Assembly (NCBI GenBank): GCA_030156255.1
Contig: JASGMV010000019.1
Location: 1-59,588, forward strand
Length of the DNA stretch: 59,588 nucleotides
Origin: Desulfovibrionales bacterium
GTDB taxonomy: Bacteria; Desulfobacterota; Desulfovibrionia; Desulfovibrionales; Desulfovibrionaceae
Reading direction: 5' to 3'
Positions 53,156 through 59,588 of the stretch are shown here, in pieces. The notes under the pieces are model-generated. The model was not told the DNA's origin, ran no database searches, and worked only from the letters and a program-made list of their open reading frames with translations. The position numbers were made by a program, and so were the translations under genes. The number at the start of each line of letters is the position of its first letter. Within the stretch, counting starts at the first letter, position 1.

Positions 53156-53890
53156 ATGACCCCTTATAACTCTTATCCCTCGCAGAGCGCGAGAACTGAA
53201 GTCCTCAGCTCCTTCATGCGCGGGGTGTACGGCTGGATGACTCTGGGCTTGGCGCTGACTGCGGCGCTGGCCTTGTTCACGTCGTCGAGCCCGGCCATGA
53301 TGCGGCTTCTGTTCCAGTTCAATCCGGCCGGCCAGGCAGTGGGCCTGTCCATGGCCTTCTGGGTGCTGCTCATCGGCGAAGTGGGCCTTGTGTTCTACCT
53401 TTCGGCCCGTATCCGGCATCTGTCGGCCGGCGCGGCCACCGCACTGTTTTTGATGTACAGCGCCCTCAACGGCGTCACCCTGTCCATGATTTTCCTCGCC
53501 TACGCCGCGGCCGCCATATTCAAGGCGTTCATCACCGCGGCGGGCATGTTCGGGGCCATGAGCCTGTATGGAACGCTGACCAAAAAGGATCTCACCTCCT
53601 GGGGCAGCTTCCTGATGATGGGCCTGATCGGACTGATCATCGCCATGGTGGTCAACATGTTCCTGCGCAGCCCGGCGATGGACTTCGTCGTCTCCGGGAT
53701 CGGCGTGGTGCTGTTCATGGGCCTGACCGCCTATGACACCCAGAAGCTCAAGACCATGGGCGAGATGGCCCCCTTGGACGACGCCACGGCCCTTCGTCGC
53801 GGAACCATCATGGGCGCTTTGACGCTCTACCTCGATTTCGTCAACCTGTTCCTCATGCTCCTGCGCTTCTTCGGCGGCGGGAGAGACTAG
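53156..53890 (+). CDS. Bax inhibitor-1 / YccA family membrane protein
   Basis: 244 residues with seven hydrophobic segments. Family marks are RGVYGWMTLGLALTAALALF, LFLMYSALNGVTLSMIFLAY, DLTSWGSFLMMGLIGLIIAM, FMGLTAYDTQKLK and LTLYLDFVNLFLMLLRFFGG. Members act as Ca2+ leak channels or modulators of FtsH. ATG 53156 has AGGAGAG upstream. Own promoter at 53032-53060 and hairpin at 53898-53923. Confidence 0.93.
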   Translation: MTPYNSYPSQSARTEVLSSFMRGVYGWMTLGLALTAALALFTSSSPAMMRLLFQFNPAGQAVGLSMAFWVLLIGEVGLVFYLSARIRHLSAGAATALFLMYSALNGVTLSMIFLAYAAAAIFKAFITAAGMFGAMSLYGTLTKKDLTSWGSFLMMGLIGLIIAMVVNMFLRSPAMDFVVSGIGVVLFMGLTAYDTQKLKTMGEMAPLDDATALRRGTIMGALTLYLDFVNLFLMLLRFFGGGRD

Positions 53891-53897
53891 TCTGTAA

Positions 53898-53923
53898 CGG
53901 GGGCTTCCGGCGGGAAGCCCCCG
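53898..53923 (+). terminator. Hairpin after the BI-1 gene, just ahead of lpxK
   Basis: CGGGGGCTTCC (53898-53908), 4-nt loop, GGAAGCCCCCG (53913-53923), then TCTCATTTTATC. It is a terminator with a mediocre tail, ending only 12 nt before the lpxK ATG, so it also shapes lpxK translation initiation. Confidence 0.7.
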
Positions 53924-53935
53924 TCTCATTTTATC

Positions 53936-55018
53936 ATGGACCTGGATGCGTGGCGGCGCCGGCTGGGACCGCTGTTGGCGCCCTTGGGGCTGGCCTACGG
54001 CGGCGCGATGCGGGCGCGCGAGTCCTTGTACCTTCGCGGAGCCTTCAAACGCTATCGGCCCGAGGTCCCGTGCGTGTCCGTCGGTAACGTGAACATGGGC
54101 GGGTCCGGCAAGACGCCCGTGGCGTCCTGGATTTTGGCCTGGGCCGCGGAAAAGGGCCTCATTCCGCTTTTGCTCACGCGGGGCTACAAGTCCCTGCCGC
54201 CGTCCTATCCTTATGTCGTCACTCCGGAGAGCCCGGTGCGGGCGGCCGGAGACGAACCGCTGTTGCTCGCGAGGCTTCATCCCGGCGCCCGGGTGCTGGT
54301 GGACCCCAAGCGGGTGCGCTCCGGCCCGGCCGGCATGGCCCGCTACCGTCCTGATCTGGTGGTGCTGGACGACGGATGCCAACATCTGGCCGTGGAGCGG
54401 GACGTCGATCTGATCTTGTTGCGGCCGGACGACCTGGGCCGCGGCTGGGGCAAGGTGTTCCCCGCCGGGCGCTGGCGCGAGGGAACCTTCGCCTTGCGCA
54501 GAGCTCATGCGTATCTGGTCAAGGTTCCGCCGGGGCCGTTGGATGCGGCCCTGTCCCGGTCCATCCATGAACGCCTGGCCGGGTTCGGCCGGCCCGTGTA
54601 TCCGTTCACCCTGGAGGCTACGGGACTGCTTCGCACGGACGGTTCGGCCGAGGCGTCCGATTTCGGCGGCGCGCCGTATTTTCTGGCGACGGCCATCGCC
54701 GAGCCGGGTCAGGTGGAGGCCACCATGACGGCGTTGCTGGGGTATCCGCCTGCGGGACGCCTCGATTTTCCGGATCACCACGCCTTCACGCCCGAGGACG
54801 TCCGGCGCATCCGCAAGGCGGCCCGGGCGGCCGGAGCTGAGCGCATCGCCTCGACCTCCAAGGATGCGGCCAAACTTGCGGCCGCGGGCGCCGGCGACGT
54901 GTGGAGCATGAATTTGAGCGTGCGTTTTCTCGATCCCGCGCTCGGTGAAGCGTCCTTCCAGGACTGGTGGGAGGCGCGTTGGGCCGAGGCAAACCGCAAC
55001 ATGAAGTCCAAAAGATGA
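53936..55018 (+). CDS. lpxK: Tetraacyldisaccharide 4'-kinase LpxK
   Basis: 360 residues. Phosphorylates the lipid A precursor at the 4' position, on the inner membrane. P-loop GNVNMGGSGKTPVASW, ARVLVDPKRVRSGPAG, LDDGCQHLAVERDVDLIL, VFPAGRWREG and DHHAFTPEDVRRI blocks are all typical. The ATG lies 12 nt after the hairpin and has no clear ribosome binding site outside it. The stop overlaps the radical SAM start (ATGA). Shows the organism makes lipid A. Confidence 0.96.
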   Translation: MDLDAWRRRLGPLLAPLGLAYGGAMRARESLYLRGAFKRYRPEVPCVSVGNVNMGGSGKTPVASWILAWAAEKGLIPLLLTRGYKSLPPSYPYVVTPESPVRAAGDEPLLLARLHPGARVLVDPKRVRSGPAGMARYRPDLVVLDDGCQHLAVERDVDLILLRPDDLGRGWGKVFPAGRWREGTFALRRAHAYLVKVPPGPLDAALSRSIHERLAGFGRPVYPFTLEATGLLRTDGSAEASDFGGAPYFLATAIAEPGQVEATMTALLGYPPAGRLDFPDHHAFTPEDVRRIRKAARAAGAERIASTSKDAAKLAAAGAGDVWSMNLSVRFLDPALGEASFQDWWEARWAEANRNMKSKR

Positions 55019-56283
55019 GCAAACGGAAAAAACCCCGCCCGCGCATGGTGGCGGCCAACGCCCAGGGCGAGATCATGGACCATCCCGAGCTGTTGATGCT
55101 CTGCCGTCGCGGCCGCGATCTGGTGGAGCCTCGGCCGGACGAGATCATGAGCTTGCCCGAGGAGAGCGAATTGTTCTTGCTGCCCGGCCGCCGGGCGCTG
55201 GGGTTGGACCCCGACACGGGCGAGGTGGCCGTGATGGAGGAGACGGCCGTGGCCGCGTTCGTGAGCCCCGGCCACACCCTGAGCGGCCAGGCCTGCTTTG
55301 AGCGTGATGGGAACGCGCCGGTGCTGCCTATGTTCGCCTATGGGGCCGTGGGCTTTGAGAACGATCGTTTCTGGGTGACGGCCCGCAAAGTGGACGAGGA
55401 TCCCCGGCAGCAGTTTGCGAACATTCCTCAGCAGCGCATTCGGCAGGGCGCTCTGCGCCTGCAGAAGATGCACCCGGAAAACCGGCTGGTCCGCCACTTG
55501 ACCACCTGCGCTTTGACCTATTCCTGCCCGGCCGCGCGCAATTTCGCTCTTGGCCGGTACGAATGCCCGTTGCCCACTTCCCGGGCCTGCAACGCCCGCT
55601 GTGTGGGGTGCCTGTCGCTGCAGCCGGAGGATTCGGGGTTCCCGGCTACCCAGAACCGCATCGCCTTCACGCCTACGGCGGAGGAGATCGTGGAGGTCAT
55701 GCAGGCCCACGGAGAACGGGTCAAGGAACCGGTGTTCTCCTTCGGCCAGGGATGCGAGGGCGAGCCGCTCACCGAGGCCGACCTTATCGTCGAGGCGGTG
55801 CGGGAGTTTCGGGCCCGAGGCGGCCGTGGGACCGTGAACATCAACACCAACGCCAGCCGGCCGGAGACCATGGCGCCGCTGGCCGCCGCCGGGTTGACCT
55901 CCATCCGTGCGAGCCTGTGCAGCGCGCGCGAGGAGCTGTACACGGCCTACCATCGACCCCAGGGCTACGGTTTCGCCGACGTGCGCCGGACCATCGCCGA
56001 AGCCAAGGCCAACGGTCTGTTCGTGTCTCTGAATTTGTTGTTTTTCGCTGGCGTAACCGATGCCGAAGCCGAGGCGGAGGCGCTGATCGATCTGGTCAGC
56101 GAACACAAGGTGGACTTCATCCAGCTTCGCAATCTGAATATCGATCCCGATCTGTACCTGGCGTTGTCCGAGAATATGGACCTGGGCCCCAGCGCGGGCT
56201 TGGCCAATTTCCGCAAGAGGCTGGCCAAGGCCTGTCCCTGGGTGCGCACGGGGTACTTCAATCCATACGTAGGAGATCGATAA
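55015..56283 (+). CDS. Radical SAM protein, unknown function, coupled to lpxK
   Basis: 422 residues. The 4Fe-4S motif CNARCVGC (Cys192, 196, 199) follows a roughly 185-residue N-terminal region with its own cysteines (CALTYSCPAA, YECP). After the motif come FSFGQGCEGEPLTEADLI (SAM-binding glycines), NINTNASRPETMAPL and SLNLLFFAGVTDAEAEAEAL. Substrate unknown. It starts inside the lpxK stop (ATGA overlap), so it is translationally coupled to lipid A synthesis. The TAA stop lies in the A-run of the purM terminator. Confidence 0.88.
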   Translation: MSKRKKPRPRMVAANAQGEIMDHPELLMLCRRGRDLVEPRPDEIMSLPEESELFLLPGRRALGLDPDTGEVAVMEETAVAAFVSPGHTLSGQACFERDGNAPVLPMFAYGAVGFENDRFWVTARKVDEDPRQQFANIPQQRIRQGALRLQKMHPENRLVRHLTTCALTYSCPAARNFALGRYECPLPTSRACNARCVGCLSLQPEDSGFPATQNRIAFTPTAEEIVEVMQAHGERVKEPVFSFGQGCEGEPLTEADLIVEAVREFRARGGRGTVNINTNASRPETMAPLAAAGLTSIRASLCSAREELYTAYHRPQGYGFADVRRTIAEAKANGLFVSLNLLFFAGVTDAEAEAEALIDLVSEHKVDFIQLRNLNIDPDLYLALSENMDLGPSAGLANFRKRLAKACPWVRTGYFNPYVGDR

Positions 56284-56288
56284 AAAAA

Positions 56289-56310
56289 GAGGAGCCTTGC
56301 GAGGCTCCTC
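56289..56310 (-). terminator. Rho-independent terminator of purM
   Basis: 9-bp arms GAGGAGCCT/AGGCTCCTC around TGCG, followed on the minus strand by T7. It starts 28 nt past the purM stop. Confidence 0.9.
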
Positions 56311-56337
56311 CTGTCTGTCGGCGATGCGCCCGCGGCG

Positions 56338-57393
56338 CTATGCGTCGGAAAGGTCGATCGTGATGTGTTCCTGGTTGTCCGGCCGTTTGACGATTTCCCC
56401 GATGGTCCAGGCCTCCACGCCCATGCCTGTGAGGCGGTTGACGACGTCCTCGGAGGACTTTTTGTCCGTGACCACCATGTAGCCCACCCCGCAGTTGAAC
56501 ACGGCGAGCATTTCCTCCCAGTCCAGGCCTCCCTGGTTTTTGAGCCATTCGAAAACCACGGGAATGGACCAGGTCCCGAACTTCAGATGGGCGGATACGC
56601 CGTCGGGCAGTACGCGGGGGAGATTTTCGTAGAAGCCGCCGCCGGTGATGTGCGCCATGCCCTTGATGGGCAGGTCCCGGAGCAGGCTTCTGACGCACGG
56701 GGCGTAGATGCGCGTGGGTTCGAGCAGGACCTCGGCCACGGTTTTGTCCGCGCCGGGGAAGATGTCCGTAGGGGCGAGCCCGGACTTGTCCAGGATGTCC
56801 CGGACAAGAGAGAAGCCGTTGGAGTGCAGGCCGGTGGAGGCCAACCCGATGACCTGGTCGCCGATGGTGATGGACGAGCCGTCCACGATGGCCGCGTTGT
56901 CCACCACGCCGACGCAGAAACCGGACAGGTCGTATTCCCCGTCCGCGTAGAATCCGGGCATTTCCGCGGTTTCGCCGCCGAGCAGGGCGCATTTGGCCTG
57001 CCGGCAGCCTTCGGCCACACCCGCCACGACCTGTTCGGCCCGCGGCACGTCCAGTTTGCCCATGGCCAAATAGTCCAGGAAAAAGAGCGGATGCGCGCCT
57101 TGGACGAGAATGTCGTTGACACTCATGGCCACAAGATCGATACCTATGGTGTCATGCTGGTCAAAGGCGAAGGCGAGTTTGAGCTTGGTGCCCACGCCGT
57201 CGGCTCCGGCCACCAGCACGGGCTCCTGGATGTTTGTCATGTCCATCTTGAACAGCCCGCCGAATCCTCCGATATCGGTGATGACGCCCTTGGTGAAGGT
57301 CGTCTTGACCATCTTTTTGATGTTCTGGATGAACTGGCCGGCCGCCTCGATGTCGACCCCGGCTTGCTTGTAATGCTCGGCGCGCCTGGACAT
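56338..57393 (-). CDS. purM: Phosphoribosylformylglycinamidine cyclo-ligase (AIR synthetase)
   Basis: 351 residues; closes FGAM to AIR with ATP in purine synthesis. Motifs include GGFGGLFKMD, VAGADGVGTKLKLAF, GIDLVAMSVNDILVQGAHPLFFLDY (in parts), GGETAEMPGFY, STGLHSNGFSLVR and AHITGGGFYENLPRVLP. ATG 57393 has AAGGAG 7 nt upstream. Single-gene unit with its own promoter and terminator. Confidence 0.96.
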   Translation of the reverse strand: MSRRAEHYKQAGVDIEAAGQFIQNIKKMVKTTFTKGVITDIGGFGGLFKMDMTNIQEPVLVAGADGVGTKLKLAFAFDQHDTIGIDLVAMSVNDILVQGAHPLFFLDYLAMGKLDVPRAEQVVAGVAEGCRQAKCALLGGETAEMPGFYADGEYDLSGFCVGVVDNAAIVDGSSITIGDQVIGLASTGLHSNGFSLVRDILDKSGLAPTDIFPGADKTVAEVLLEPTRIYAPCVRSLLRDLPIKGMAHITGGGFYENLPRVLPDGVSAHLKFGTWSIPVVFEWLKNQGGLDWEEMLAVFNCGVGYMVVTDKKSSEDVVNRLTGMGVEAWTIGEIVKRPDNQEHITIDLSDA

Positions 57394-57430
57394 GAAAACT
57401 CTCCTTGTGGAACCTGTTTTGCAAGCAAGA

Positions 57431-57459
57431 TGTATAGGCTTATGGCGGCCGAAGTTCAA
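57431..57459 (-). promoter_or_regulatory. Sigma-70 promoter of purM
   Basis: Minus strand TTGAAC, 17 nt, TATACA, with a leader of about 30 nt. Confidence 0.7.
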
Positions 57460-57508
57460 GGAGATTGTTTTTTAAGGATGCAAGCTCGTAACGAGCGAGG
57501 GAGCGACC

Positions 57509-57775
57509 ATGAAAAAGTGGTTCATGATCTTGTTCGCCGCATTTTTGACACTGTCGGCGGTTTCGCCGGCCTCGGCCGAAAAGTTCAAGAACAAGGACAC
57601 GGCCGTGGACCGGCGGGACAATTCCTTCGGCACGAGGTCGAATAGTGCGCAGATCGACAACCAGGGCGGTCCGGGCAACGATACGGTCATCAGCGTGCAG
57701 CCCAAGGAAAAGGACTCCCAGGATCAAAACTACGAGATCGGGCCGGTGCTCGTTCAGCCGAAGGTGTACGAATGA
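57509..57775 (+). CDS. Small periplasmic protein, unknown function
   Basis: 88 residues. Signal peptide MKKWFMILFAAFLTLSAVS with cleavage after ASA, then a hydrophilic, Asp/Asn/Gln-rich mature part of about 65 residues without cysteines or a known motif, probably unstructured. GAGGGAGCGACC precedes the ATG. The stop overlaps the region where the methyltransferase remnant begins. Confidence 0.65.
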   Translation: MKKWFMILFAAFLTLSAVSPASAEKFKNKDTAVDRRDNSFGTRSNSAQIDNQGGPGNDTVISVQPKEKDSQDQNYEIGPVLVQPKVYE

Positions 57776-58136
57776 CGGAGAAGAATGTTGACTCTCTGCA
57801 GGAGCGGAAACGGCTGGCCGGAGCTGCGGACATCGAAGCCGCGGCCAGGGTCTGCCAGCGCTCCGGCGTTTTGTTGCGGATTTTCGCAAGGACGACCTGG
57901 GCGAAGGGTTCGACCTGATTCTGCTTTCGGCCGTTGCGCACAGGAGCAGCCCGGCGCAAAACCGCGAGTTGCTCGCCAAACGCCGAAACGCGCTCAACCC
58001 CGGCGGCGTTGTTGCGATCAAGGATTTCATCATGGACGAGGCCGGGATCACCGGTTGGCTGTTCAAGGAAGGATTGATCCTCGTGAATCGATTTGCCGGG
58101 CCTCGTCGACCATCCACCGTCCGGTTCAAGGAGTGA
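57772..58136 (+). pseudogene. Remnant of a SAM-dependent O-methyltransferase gene
   Basis: From about 57876 to the stop at 58134 one frame reads VADFRKDDLGEGFDLILLSAVAH, then NRELLAKRRNALNPGGVVAIKDFIMDE (in parts), the C-terminal SAM-binding half of an acetylserotonin/hydroxyindole-type O-methyltransferase. The frame is closed upstream at 57789. The other frame from ATG 57772 gives DIEAAARVCQRSG, which would fit just ahead, so a frameshift near 57865 is likely. The N-terminal two thirds and the last helices are missing. A decayed gene, not expected to be active. Confidence 0.6.
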
Positions 58137-58140
58137 GCAT

Positions 58141-59154
58141 ATGAACGAAGCGCGTCTTTGGAAGCGCCAGAAAGGCGATACCGTCCAATGCAGGCTGTGC
58201 AGCCATTACTGCGTGATACCGGCCGGAGAGCGAGGTCGGTGCGGGGTGCGGGAGAATCAGGCCGGAGCCCTCATGACGCTGGTCTACGACCGCGTGGCCG
58301 CCATCAATCTCGACCCTGTGGAGAAGAAGCCGCTCTACCATTTCATGCCCGGGAGCGCCACGCTTTCGCTGGGAACGAACGGGTGCAACCTGAACTGCTC
58401 GTTTTGCCAAAATTCGGACCTGTCCCAGACGCCGCGCCAATTCGGCCGGGTGGAGGGCCAGGCCGTCTCGCCCCAAAGGCTGGTGGATGCGGCCCTTGCT
58501 CGCGGAGCGGCGTCCGTTTCCTACACCTACTCCGAGCCTACGGTCTTTTTCGAACTCATGGCCGACACGGCAAGCCTTGCCCATGAACAAGGACTCAGGA
58601 ACATCATGGTCAGCAACGGGTTCATGAGCCGGGAATGCCTCGACGAACTGGCCGGGCTCATCGACGCGGCCAACATCGATCTCAAGGCCTTCTCCGAGGC
58701 GTTCTACAAGGAGCAGTGCGGGGGGGCGCTCAAGCCGGTGCTGGAGAACCTCAAGACGATTCGCTCGCTTGGCTGGTGGCTGGAGGTCACCACTCTGGTC
58801 ATTCCCGGCCTCAACGACTCCGAGCCCGAGTTGCGGGACCTCGCCCGATTCATTCACGACGAGTTGGGGAGCGAGACGCCGTGGCACGTCTCCCGGTTCC
58901 ACCCGACCTTCCGACTGTCGGACTGCGCATCGACGCCGACTTCGACCCTGGAGCGGGCCTGGGAGATCGGCCGCGATGCCGGGCTTTCCTTCGTCTACGT
59001 CGGCAACGTTCCGGGGGCGCAGGCCAATTCCACGTTTTGTCCGGACTGTGGGAGCATGCTGCTGGATCGCCAAGGTTGTTGGTTCCGCTCGACGTCCATG
59101 TCCGACGGACGATGCGGCGAGTGCGGCCGAGAAATCGCCGGAGAATGGTCCTGA
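58141..59154 (+). CDS. amrS: AmmeMemoRadiSam-type radical SAM enzyme AmrS
   Basis: 337 residues. N-terminal Cys cluster (CRLCSHYC, RGRCGVREN), radical SAM motif CNLNCSFCQN (Cys82, 86, 89), TYSEPTVFFELM, NIDLKAFSEAFYKEQC and PWHVSRFHPTFRL, with C-terminal cysteine pairs CPDCG and CGECG. AmrS belongs to a three-part system (AMMECR1, MEMO1-like, radical SAM) of unsettled chemistry; the other two genes are not in the window. AAGGAG lies 8 nt ahead of ATG 58141. Confidence 0.92.
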   Translation: MNEARLWKRQKGDTVQCRLCSHYCVIPAGERGRCGVRENQAGALMTLVYDRVAAINLDPVEKKPLYHFMPGSATLSLGTNGCNLNCSFCQNSDLSQTPRQFGRVEGQAVSPQRLVDAALARGAASVSYTYSEPTVFFELMADTASLAHEQGLRNIMVSNGFMSRECLDELAGLIDAANIDLKAFSEAFYKEQCGGALKPVLENLKTIRSLGWWLEVTTLVIPGLNDSEPELRDLARFIHDELGSETPWHVSRFHPTFRLSDCASTPTSTLERAWEIGRDAGLSFVYVGNVPGAQANSTFCPDCGSMLLDRQGCWFRSTSMSDGRCGECGREIAGEWS

Positions 59155-59162
59155 GGCGCTTC

Positions 59163-59191
59163 TTGCCTTGCCCGGGGAATTGGGCTAGACA
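59163..59191 (+). promoter_or_regulatory. Possible promoter of tRNA-Pro
   Basis: TTGCCT, 17 nt, TAGACA, about 50 nt ahead of the tRNA. Moderate matches only. Confidence 0.4.
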
Positions 59192-59242
59192 TGTCGCTTT
59201 CCGCAGTCATCCAACCTGTGGAACTTTCTCCAGATATGATGT

Positions 59243-59319
59243 CGGGGCGTAGCGCAGCCTGGCAGCGCACCTGCCTTGGGCGCAGGGGGCCGCGTGTTCA
59301 AATCACGCCGCCCCGACCA
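59243..59319 (+). tRNA. tRNA-Pro (TGG)
   Basis: 77 nt with encoded CCA. Acceptor CGGGGCG/CGCCCCG, D stem GCGC/GCGC, anticodon stem CCTGC/GCAGG with loop CTTGGGC (anticodon TGG), T stem GCGTG/CACGC. It is followed by a non-coding junction and a phage-like gene end, so its 3' end is a possible integration site. Confidence 0.96.
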
Positions 59320-59370
59320 TTTAAAACAATAGGTTAGGGCGACTTTACGGGGGGGGGGATAAGGCTGGTA

Positions 59371-59391
59371 GGTACAAAGGTGGGTACAAAG
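59371..59391. repeat. Tandem 9-bp direct repeat near tRNA-Pro
   Basis: GGTACAAAG at 59371-59379 and 59383-59391, split by GTG. It lies 52 nt past the tRNA, after a run of ten Gs (59349-59358). It could be an integrase arm-type site. Confidence 0.4.
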
Positions 59392-59413
59392 CCTTTGGCA
59401 TGCCCCTTGCTTC

Positions 59414-59588
59414 CTACTCCGGCCGCGAGGCCGACCAGGCCAGCAGTTCGTCGTAATCGGCGATGGCCGCGAGCGCCGCCTCGTTCGCGTCCGAGGCCGC
59501 GCGGATGGCGGATCGGGCCGTTGTAACATCGTCGGGCACGGCTTCTTCGGTTTCCGTCAGCCTTACAATGTACCAGTCCGTGGCCGCC
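59414..59588 (-). CDS. C-terminal part of a phage-like protein (runs off the window)
   Basis: The last 58 codons of a minus-strand gene: TDWYIVRLTETEEAVPDDV, then an Ala-rich helix (ARSAIRAASDANEAALAAIADYDELLAW) and a TAG stop at 59414. The D-W-Y-I-x-R...E-x-G/E-x-A-V-P style and helical tail resemble small phage tail-fibre-assembly or chaperone proteins, recognised only by feel. Its place behind a tRNA supports an integrated element. Confidence 0.5.
   Translation of the reverse strand, partial: AATDWYIVRLTETEEAVPDDVTTARSAIRAASDANEAALAAIADYDELLAWSASRPE

Noticed and set aside
57785-58144. 119-residue plus-strand frame overlapping the methyltransferase remnant
   Set aside because: Basic, low-complexity composition; the methyltransferase reading in the other frame has recognisable motifs.
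59349-59358. Run of ten Gs as a phase-variation tract
   Set aside because: It is not inside or just ahead of a gene; may also be of uncertain length in sequencing.
1-59588. CRISPR arrays, insertion sequences, toxin-antitoxin pairs, rRNA genes
   Set aside because: Looked for regular repeats, transposase motifs and small paired genes; none seen.

Overview
The window looks like chromosome of a high-GC, Gram-negative anaerobe, most likely a Desulfovibrionaceae-type sulfate reducer. This is inferred from the predicted proteins: an LpxK lipid A kinase (outer membrane), HypA/HypB nickel chaperones, an AmrS-type radical SAM enzyme, an AICAR-transformylase-only PurH relative, a Desulfovibrio-like isocitrate dehydrogenase, and the order tRNA-Val, thrS, infC, rpmI, rplT, pheS, pheT. 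No database search was possible, so the genus is left open.

Layout. Positions 53-8829 (minus strand) are one nitrogen-scavenging operon: urea ABC transporter urtABCDE, then ureD and the urease subunits ureA, ureB, ureC. A well-matched sigma-54 promoter lies at 9078-9094, with repeated AT-rich motifs upstream that could be activator sites. urtB is broken by a deletion plus frameshift near 6525, so import through this transporter is probably impaired unless this is an assembly error. ureE/F/G are not in the window and may lie left of position 1. Positions 9525-18638 hold two lipoprotein genes, a MOT1-like molybdate/sulfate permease, a YbaK deacylase, a Tat-exported HD-domain protein, a MarR regulator coupled to a P1B metal ATPase with a 19-bp palindrome upstream, the AICAR transformylase, an FmdB zinc ribbon and a mini lipoprotein.

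Positions 18784-25745 are the translation cluster, where infC appears to start at an ATA codon inside the end of thrS. Positions 25934-39854 contain envelope proteins (lipoprotein, AsmA, vWA-OmpA protein, large MscS channel), a MerR regulator, icd, hypAB and rnr. Positions 39907-44925 carry an unusual three-gene set: a urea/amino-acid-type periplasmic binding protein, a hybrid sensor kinase and a DUF1848 protein, with the first two overlapping and the third only 2 nt away. rpsI-rplM, alaS and recA follow, then an S24-fold repressor whose catalytic residues look replaced. Positions 51004-59154 hold a tRNA thiolation-like PP-loop protein, a Ca/Na exchanger, a BI-1 family protein, lpxK coupled to an orphan radical SAM gene, purM, a methyltransferase remnant and AmrS. 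The right edge is tRNA-Pro(TGG) followed by the end of a phage-like gene, probably the border of an integrated element.

Most of the window is ordinary core genome. The most informative points are the sigma-54-controlled urea operon with a broken permease, the ATA start of infC, the catalytically altered S24 repressor, the binding-protein/kinase/DUF1848 set, a dispersed family of long hairpins, and the tRNA-Pro border.
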